Source: Candidatus Poribacteria bacterium (GTDB lineage Bacteria; Poribacteria; WGA-4E; GCA-2687025). From it: a stretch of DNA of 64,000 nucleotides. The notes beneath the pieces were generated by a model, which was not told where the DNA came from, ran no database searches, and saw nothing but the letters and a program-made list of their open reading frames with translations. Where the stretch lies: assembly GCA_028818695.1 (NCBI GenBank), contig JAPPNK010000018.1:1-64000 (forward strand). Reading direction: 5' to 3'. The position numbers and the translations under genes were made by a program. Shown here piece by piece: positions 59,705 through 64,000 of the stretch; position 1 is the first letter of the stretch; the number at the start of each line of letters is the position of its first letter.

Positions 59705-60709
59705 CTAAAACGGCTCCTCAAACAGCTCAGCGATTTCGACCATCGCGCGCTGTTCGTGCGACCGAGCGCACGCCTCAATGACCGCCAACGTGTACAGGTT
59801 GTTGCGGCCCGAGATGCCCGGCTCAACCCCCTCTGCGATATACCGGTAAAAGTCGTCCATGACGCCCTGCTCGGATCGACCCGTCTGAATGAGCGGGACA
59901 GACTCTCCCGCTCCTGAATTGATCGGTCGAAACTCGACTCCGCCGATGTCGTAGGCGCGGATGGTTCCCTTTGTGGTGTGGAAAAAGGCGCGGTAGAAGC
60001 TGTTCTGCGCGACGTGCGTCATTGTGTAGGCGCAGACCGCTCCGCTCTCGTATGTGATCACTGCGCTGATGTTGGCGTTGTGCGGGGCGTATTTGCTCCA
60101 CGAGGCGCCGTAGGTCTGCCCAATCGCCGTTTTGGGACGCCCTAGAAAGAAGTTCAGATTGTCAAAATGGTGGCAGCTCATGTCCCACATCATCGCGTTT
60201 TTGTAGTTGAGCGTGCGCGGCTCAGGGCGGTAGCGGTGGTGCGTGACGTCCATGAATTCGGCGTCGCCGTATGCGTCTGTTCCGAGCATATTCTTGATCG
60301 TTTGCTCTACGCGGTTGTAGCGGTAGTTTTGCGAGACGCAGAATCGACTTCCCGCCTGCTCCGCCTCTTGGACGAGCCGCCGCGCGAGGCTCCATTCCAG
60401 CGTCATCCCTTTTTCGACGAGCGCATGCAGCCCCGCCTCAAACGCGGCGCGCGCGATGGGCGCATGCATGACGGTCGGAGCGCACCCGACAACCAGATCC
60501 GCCTCGACCGCTTCGGCGGCTTTGGCGGTGTCGTCGAAGCAGACGCTTTCGGACAGACCTGTCTTCTGGCGCGCGGCTGCCAGATGATTCGGGTTGATGT
60601 CCACCAGCGCAACCGACTCAAACCGCGCGTCCGAGCCGACCAGATCCAGCGGCCAGCGCCCCCTTCCTCCTGTGCCGACATGAATCACGCGCAACGGCCG
60701 CTCCGACAT
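59705..60709 (-). CDS. Gfo/Idh/MocA-family oxidoreductase
   Basis: The 334-residue NAD(P)-dependent sugar oxidoreductase starts with RVIHVGTGGRGRWPL (Rossmann loop). EKGMTLEWS takes the place of the usual EKP motif, keeping the catalytic Lys. MSCHHFDNLNFFLG carries the His of the active site. Family members act on inositol, glucose derivatives or other polyols. The ATG at 60709 has GGAGAAGG upstream; two in-frame starts further back add only a few charged residues. It converges on nagB with 13 bases between. Confidence 0.88.
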   Translation of the reverse strand: MSERPLRVIHVGTGGRGRWPLDLVGSDARFESVALVDINPNHLAAARQKTGLSESVCFDDTAKAAEAVEADLVVGCAPTVMHAPIARAAFEAGLHALVEKGMTLEWSLARRLVQEAEQAGSRFCVSQNYRYNRVEQTIKNMLGTDAYGDAEFMDVTHHRYRPEPRTLNYKNAMMWDMSCHHFDNLNFFLGRPKTAIGQTYGASWSKYAPHNANISAVITYESGAVCAYTMTHVAQNSFYRAFFHTTKGTIRAYDIGGVEFRPINSGAGESVPLIQTGRSEQGVMDDFYRYIAEGVEPGISGRNNLYTLAVIEACARSHEQRAMVEIAELFEEPF

Positions 60710-60874
60710 CGCCTTCTCCATTTCTATCCGTTTTGTCCGCGCCCGCATCATATCCGCGTTCGTTCAAAAACTCAACCGCGTCTTACTGAACTTCTCCCTT
60801 GAGTTTAGGACAACGATGGCGCAGGGGGAGGGAAATGACGAAAGAGGCGCATGAATGACAAGCAGCAGGAGATT

Positions 60875-61085
60875 CTAGATTTCCGCCTGCTTGTTGTCGC
60901 CGGCAGGCGGCGTTTTAAACTCTTCAGGCGCAGCCGGCTGCGCAACAGGGGTCTGTGTCGTTTCGTCGGGACGCCGACTCATCCGCCTTGCGCATGTCAA
61001 GCCAAAGATACACAAAAACAGCGAGAACGACCGCGCCGGCGACGCCCGCAACCGCCGCCCATCTGCGACTCCTGCGCCGGGGCAT
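60875..61085 (-). pseudogene. Frameshifted relic of the tandem paralogue family (copy 4)
   Basis: The ATG at 61085 overlaps the stop of copy 3 and opens with a sequence almost identical to the other copies (WAAVAGVAGAVVLAVFVYLW, then LDMRKADE). A one-base change then shifts the frame: DETTQTPVAQPAAPEEFKTP and GDNKQAE of the family linker are read only in another frame, which ends at TAG (60875). Nothing of the C-terminal domain remains. The region beyond, to 60710, shows no gene. Confidence 0.85.
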
Positions 61086-61849
61086 CATTCAAACGCGGCT
61101 TTGAATCGTTTCAGCAGGTCGCGAAACTCCTGCCATTCTTTTTCTGCCAGCGAACGCTCTAGTTCGGGAACGACGATGTGCTTTGCAACCCCGTCTAGCA
61201 GGTCGCGGTTTGTTTGCCAGATGGGAACAAAAATATCTGCGGCATACCTAATCTCCGGAAAATCCTCCTTAAAGTAGGGGATCACAAACGGAATGGACGG
61301 CGGTCCCAGATTGATCATCTGTGTAAAATAGCTAGGTGAAAAACCGTTCGTATCAAAGATGTACGCCGTCAGCACCTCCGCCGACCGCGGATCGCGGTAC
61401 TTATAAAGCTCCATGAGCAGCTCCATCGATTCTTCGCCGGACGCTTCGTCAATCTCCCAGACAGGCATGAGGCGGTCCATGATCGCTTCTGCCTCGGGCG
61501 AGAAGTCTCCCCACTCATGAAGGTTCTCCTTGATGTGGTTCACTACTGCCCAAGCCTCGGCGACCGGGTCAAGGGTTTCGTTCGGACCCTTTGGCTCTTC
61601 TTGGGTTTCGCGCTGCAGCGGCTGGGAAGATTCAACCTGTGTAGCCTCTGCCCGTCCGTTGTCATCGGAAACCGGCAGAGGTATCAGCTCTTCAGGCGCA
61701 GAAGGCTCCACAACAGGAGTCTGCGTCGTTTCGTCCGGAGCCGCCAGCTTATCCGCCTTGCGCGTGTTAAGCCAAAGGTAAGAAAACGCGGCAAGGACGC
61801 ACAACAGCGCCAGCGCAACGCACAATCGAACGATCAGACCGCGTTTCAT
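61085..61849 (-). CDS. Membrane-anchored paralogue of unknown function, copy 3
   Basis: The 254-residue protein has an N-terminal helix (LCVALALLCVLAAFSYLWLN), then the linker TRKADK, TPVVEPSAPEELIPLP and ATQVESSQP. The C-terminal helical domain begins NETLDPVAEAWAVVNHIKENLHEWG and ends IPFVIPYFKEDFPEIRYAADIFVPIWQTNRDLLDGVAKHIVVPELERSL. The membrane helix differs more from copies 1 and 2 than the linker does. The helical repeats with PPSIPFVIPY look HEAT-like, but no function is known. It overlaps copy 2 by four bases. Confidence 0.82.
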   Translation of the reverse strand: MKRGLIVRLCVALALLCVLAAFSYLWLNTRKADKLAAPDETTQTPVVEPSAPEELIPLPVSDDNGRAEATQVESSQPLQRETQEEPKGPNETLDPVAEAWAVVNHIKENLHEWGDFSPEAEAIMDRLMPVWEIDEASGEESMELLMELYKYRDPRSAEVLTAYIFDTNGFSPSYFTQMINLGPPSIPFVIPYFKEDFPEIRYAADIFVPIWQTNRDLLDGVAKHIVVPELERSLAEKEWQEFRDLLKRFKAAFE

Positions 61850-62658
61850 GGCTCCACTTTCTTCAGTCGATTCAACGCTTCGCGCAGCTCCTTTTTGTCA
61901 TAATAAACAGTTTTGCTCGGATCGTCGACTGCAAGCAATCGCTCCATCTTCGGGACAATAATATGCTCCACTGAACCTCCCAATTTCGCGCGATGCGCTT
62001 CTCCAATCCGGGCTAATATGTGCGCGGCAATGTAAACTCGCCCGACGTCTTCTTCCAAATATGGAAGTATGAACGGAACAGAAGGAGGGCCAAGAGCGAT
62101 CAAGGCTTCTATTTGGGGTCGGCCCAGCATTACATTAAAGAGGTATTCCGTAAAGACTTTGGCAGAACGCGGATCCCCATAGTCGTCCAACTCCTCAAGC
62201 AACGGGATAGAGTCAATGACGCCTGCATCTGTTTCAACGACGCCTTCAGGCATCACATTCAATATCGGCGTCAATTGGTCTATGAGCTCTTCAGCGCGGG
62301 TCGAGAAGGTTCCCCATTCGTGAAGATTCGCTTTGATGTAATCCAGCCGCGCCCACGCCTCGGCGACAGGATCAAGGTTTCCATTCGTACCCTTCGACGC
62401 TTCTTGAGTTTCTCGCTGTGGCGTCCGTGGAGGTTCAACCTGCGTCGCCTCCGCCTGCCTGTTGTCATCGGCAGGCGGAGTTTTCAGCTTTTCAGGCGCA
62501 GAAGGCTCCACAACAGGGGTCTGAATCGTTTCGTCGAGAACCGCCGGCTCATCCGCCTTGCGCATGTCAAGCCAAAGATACACAAAAACAGCGAGAACGA
62601 ACGCGCCGGCGACGCCCGCAACCGCCGGCCATCTGCGGCTCCTGCGCCGGCTCATCAT
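61846..62658 (-). CDS. Membrane-anchored paralogue of unknown function, copy 2
   Basis: The 270-residue protein (269 if the second ATG is used) shares its first 60 residues almost exactly with copy 1: RRWPAVAGVAGAFVLAVFVYLWLDMRKADE. After NLDPVAEAWARLDYIKANLHEWG the domain diverges sharply, although PPSVPFILPYLEEDVG and HIIVPKMERLL keep the pattern. The start reads ATGATG and overlaps the stop of copy 1. The protein probably faces outside the inner membrane. Confidence 0.82.
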   Translation of the reverse strand: MMSRRRSRRWPAVAGVAGAFVLAVFVYLWLDMRKADEPAVLDETIQTPVVEPSAPEKLKTPPADDNRQAEATQVEPPRTPQRETQEASKGTNGNLDPVAEAWARLDYIKANLHEWGTFSTRAEELIDQLTPILNVMPEGVVETDAGVIDSIPLLEELDDYGDPRSAKVFTEYLFNVMLGRPQIEALIALGPPSVPFILPYLEEDVGRVYIAAHILARIGEAHRAKLGGSVEHIIVPKMERLLAVDDPSKTVYYDKKELREALNRLKKVEP

Positions 62659-63443
62659 TCAAGCGCGGCTTTGAGCTGGTTCAAGTATGCGCGTATTTCC
62701 CGCATATTGTTCACCTTCAGCGAGCGCTCCAGTTCGGGAATGACGAGATGCTTGGCGACCCCGTCTAGCAGCTCCCGATGCGTTTGCCAGATGGGAACGA
62801 ATATATCGGCGGGATATGCGTTATACGGGTAATCCCTCTTAAAATGGGGCATTAAAAATGGGACGGACGCCGGCCCTAACGCTATCGCAGCCTCGATAGT
62901 TCGTCTTCCGCCTGGCCCCTCAATCGTGTACTCAACAAAAACCTCCGCCGCCCGCGGATCCGGATACAGCCTCAGTTTCTCAAGCAGCTCAATAGCGTCC
63001 TCCATGTCGCCATGGTCATAGTCGGGCATTACCTTTTTCCATACTGGAAGCAGCTGATCTATGAGCTTTTCGGCTTCAGGGTAGAAGGTTCCCCACTCAT
63101 GAAGGTTCTCCTTGATGTGGTTCACGACCGCCCATGCCTCGGCGACAGGGTCAAGATTTTCGTTCGGTTCGCCAATCGTTTCCTCTGGAGCCGCGCGCTG
63201 CGGCGTCTGGGGCGATTCAACTTGCGTCGCCTCCGCCTGCCCGTTGTCATCGGAAACCTGCGGAGTTTTCAGCTTTTCAGGCGCCGGAGGCTCCACAACA
63301 GGAGTCTGAGTCGCTTCGTCCGGCGGCGCGCACATCTCATTCGCCTTGCGCATATCAAGCCAGAGATACACAAACACAGCAAGAACGACCGCGCCGGCGA
63401 CGCCCGCAACCGCCGCCCATCTACGGTACCTGCGCCGGCTCAT
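62655..63443 (-). CDS. Membrane-anchored paralogue of unknown function, copy 1
   Basis: The 262-residue protein has one membrane helix (WAAVAGVAGAVVLAVFVYLW), a Pro/Glu/Gln linker (TPVVEPPAPEKLKTP, QAEATQVESPQTPQR) and a helical domain from NLDPVAEAWAVVNHIKENLHEWG to YPADIFVPIWQTHRELLDGVAKHLVIPELERSL. The layout resembles the family at 168 and 31100, but I see no sequence match to those. The four copies are coupled stop-to-start in one leftward run, so a single promoter before 63443 should serve all. Confidence 0.82.
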   Translation of the reverse strand: MSRRRYRRWAAVAGVAGAVVLAVFVYLWLDMRKANEMCAPPDEATQTPVVEPPAPEKLKTPQVSDDNGQAEATQVESPQTPQRAAPEETIGEPNENLDPVAEAWAVVNHIKENLHEWGTFYPEAEKLIDQLLPVWKKVMPDYDHGDMEDAIELLEKLRLYPDPRAAEVFVEYTIEGPGGRRTIEAAIALGPASVPFLMPHFKRDYPYNAYPADIFVPIWQTHRELLDGVAKHLVIPELERSLKVNNMREIRAYLNQLKAALE

Positions 63444-63673
63444 CTCTTTTCATCCCCATCGGTTTCAAACAAACTTTTAATTGTAATACACGAGCATTTT
63501 GCGCGGCGCAACCTTTCTTTACGCGCCGCGCTCGCCTTCTGCCGGTCTTGTGAATTTCCGCCTCCTTCTCCCGTTTCCCGCTTACGCGGGGCATGCTGCG
63601 CGGGAATGGGGTTGCGCAGCTGGACGCCCCGCGCAAAATGAGGCTCATCGTTCGCTGAGAAAATCGGAGCGCC

Positions 63674-64000
63674 TTACCGTTTGACAGAACGAGTCGACGC
63701 AAGCCCTTTTTCTTCATGAATCTCCAGCAGCTGATTCGCCGCGACGTTCGCAAGCCGAACCGCCTTGCCGGACGGGAATGTAACGACAAGTTCCAGCGCC
63801 TCCGCCGCGTCTCCTAAGCCGAATGTGAGCGTCTTTTCGCTCTGCGAGCAGTAGCTCCCTCCGCCTTTGAGCGTCTGCGTTTGGCGCCCGCCGGCGGTTC
63901 TCAAGGCCGCTTTCGCGCCGACAGCGTCTCGGTTGGAGCGGGAGCCTGTGAGACGGATGCGCAGTATTCCAGCGCTTGTCGGCGAGTCGTTTCGATAGAC
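63674..64000 (-). CDS. C-terminus of an ASPIC/UnbV-domain protein (cut by window edge)
   Basis: The reading frame enters from the right edge and ends at 63674. ILRIRLTGSRSNRDAVGAKA, GGGSYCSQSEKTLTFGLGDA and ALELVVTFPSGKAVRLANV are the ASPIC/UnbV domain, found at the C-terminus of secreted FG-GAP/CRTAC1-type beta-propeller proteins. The upstream propeller should lie beyond the window. The 230-base gap to the paralogue array holds only a decayed REP-like palindrome near 63575. Confidence 0.85.
   Translation of the reverse strand, partial: VYRNDSPTSAGILRIRLTGSRSNRDAVGAKAALRTAGGRQTQTLKGGGSYCSQSEKTLTFGLGDAAEALELVVTFPSGKAVRLANVAANQLLEIHEEKGLASTRSVKR

Noticed and set aside
63421-63789. A 122-codon leftward reading
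   Set aside because: It overlaps the ASPIC/UnbV domain end and the start of the paralogue array in a different frame and has no recognisable domain.

Overview
The window is GC-rich, densely coded DNA from a Gram-negative bacterium that I cannot place firmly. MurE carries the meso-diaminopimelate motif, and there are outer-membrane barrel proteins, a giant SprA-like surface protein, a bacterial-microcompartment vertex protein, a GH29 alpha-L-fucosidase, a UxaE-type epimerase, a nucleoside:H+ symporter-like carrier and an ASPIC/UnbV protein. That mix fits an uncultured lineage of the FCB/PVC type (for example Poribacteria, Latescibacterota or Hydrogenedentota); this is inference. TTG starts are frequent and many genes overlap by ATGA or TTGA.

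Layout. 0-6.3 kb: an orphan secreted protein, then a leftward block (alpha/beta hydrolase, SMP-30-like, rsmA, cell-wall amidase, GT-C glycosyltransferase). 6.6-14.1 kb: a coupled operon of BMC vertex protein, 5-formyl-THF cyclo-ligase and a 2201-residue SprA-like protein. 14.4-22.1 kb: tRNA-Ser, a Rieske ferredoxin and a short division/cell-wall cluster (rsmH-ftsL-ftsI-murE-murF-mraY) that stops at a repeat element and convergent mutS. 25-28.5 kb: a leftward aldo/keto reductase, two sugar-ABC permeases and an outer-membrane barrel protein.

28.5-30.9 kb is the most striking part: a Ro60 (TROVE) gene flanked by RNA genes. Upstream are three tandem units, each with a promoter-like sequence and a hairpin RNA. 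Downstream is an RNA holding the T-arm, acceptor stem and D-arm of a tRNA in circularly permuted order on a long stem. All four RNAs share a stem signature resembling the Ro-binding stem of Y RNAs.

31-36.5 kb: a paralogue of the first gene, an unknown secreted protein, a 67-bp tandem repeat, and a surface-polysaccharide trio (GT4, methyltransferase, Wzz-like). 36.7-40.2 kb: GH29, UxaE-like epimerase and alcohol dehydrogenase. Next are a radical-SAM protein with abnormal cysteine spacing, three tandem secreted paralogues, an MFS carrier and an NtrC-type two-component system. 47.8-50.4 kb: lipid kinase, folB, kamA and tRNA-Arg. 50.4-55.2 kb: repeat blocks around an Ala/Gly-rich protein and a single-chain restriction-modification enzyme with a probably leaderless promoter.

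55.3-59.7 kb: an amino-sugar operon of YvcK/GlmR, a fusion of a GlmU-like nucleotidyltransferase with a DUF89 phosphatase, and NagB. The right end holds a Gfo/Idh/MocA dehydrogenase, a tandem family of membrane-anchored paralogues (three intact, one frameshifted relic), and the C-terminus of an ASPIC/UnbV protein cut by the window edge.
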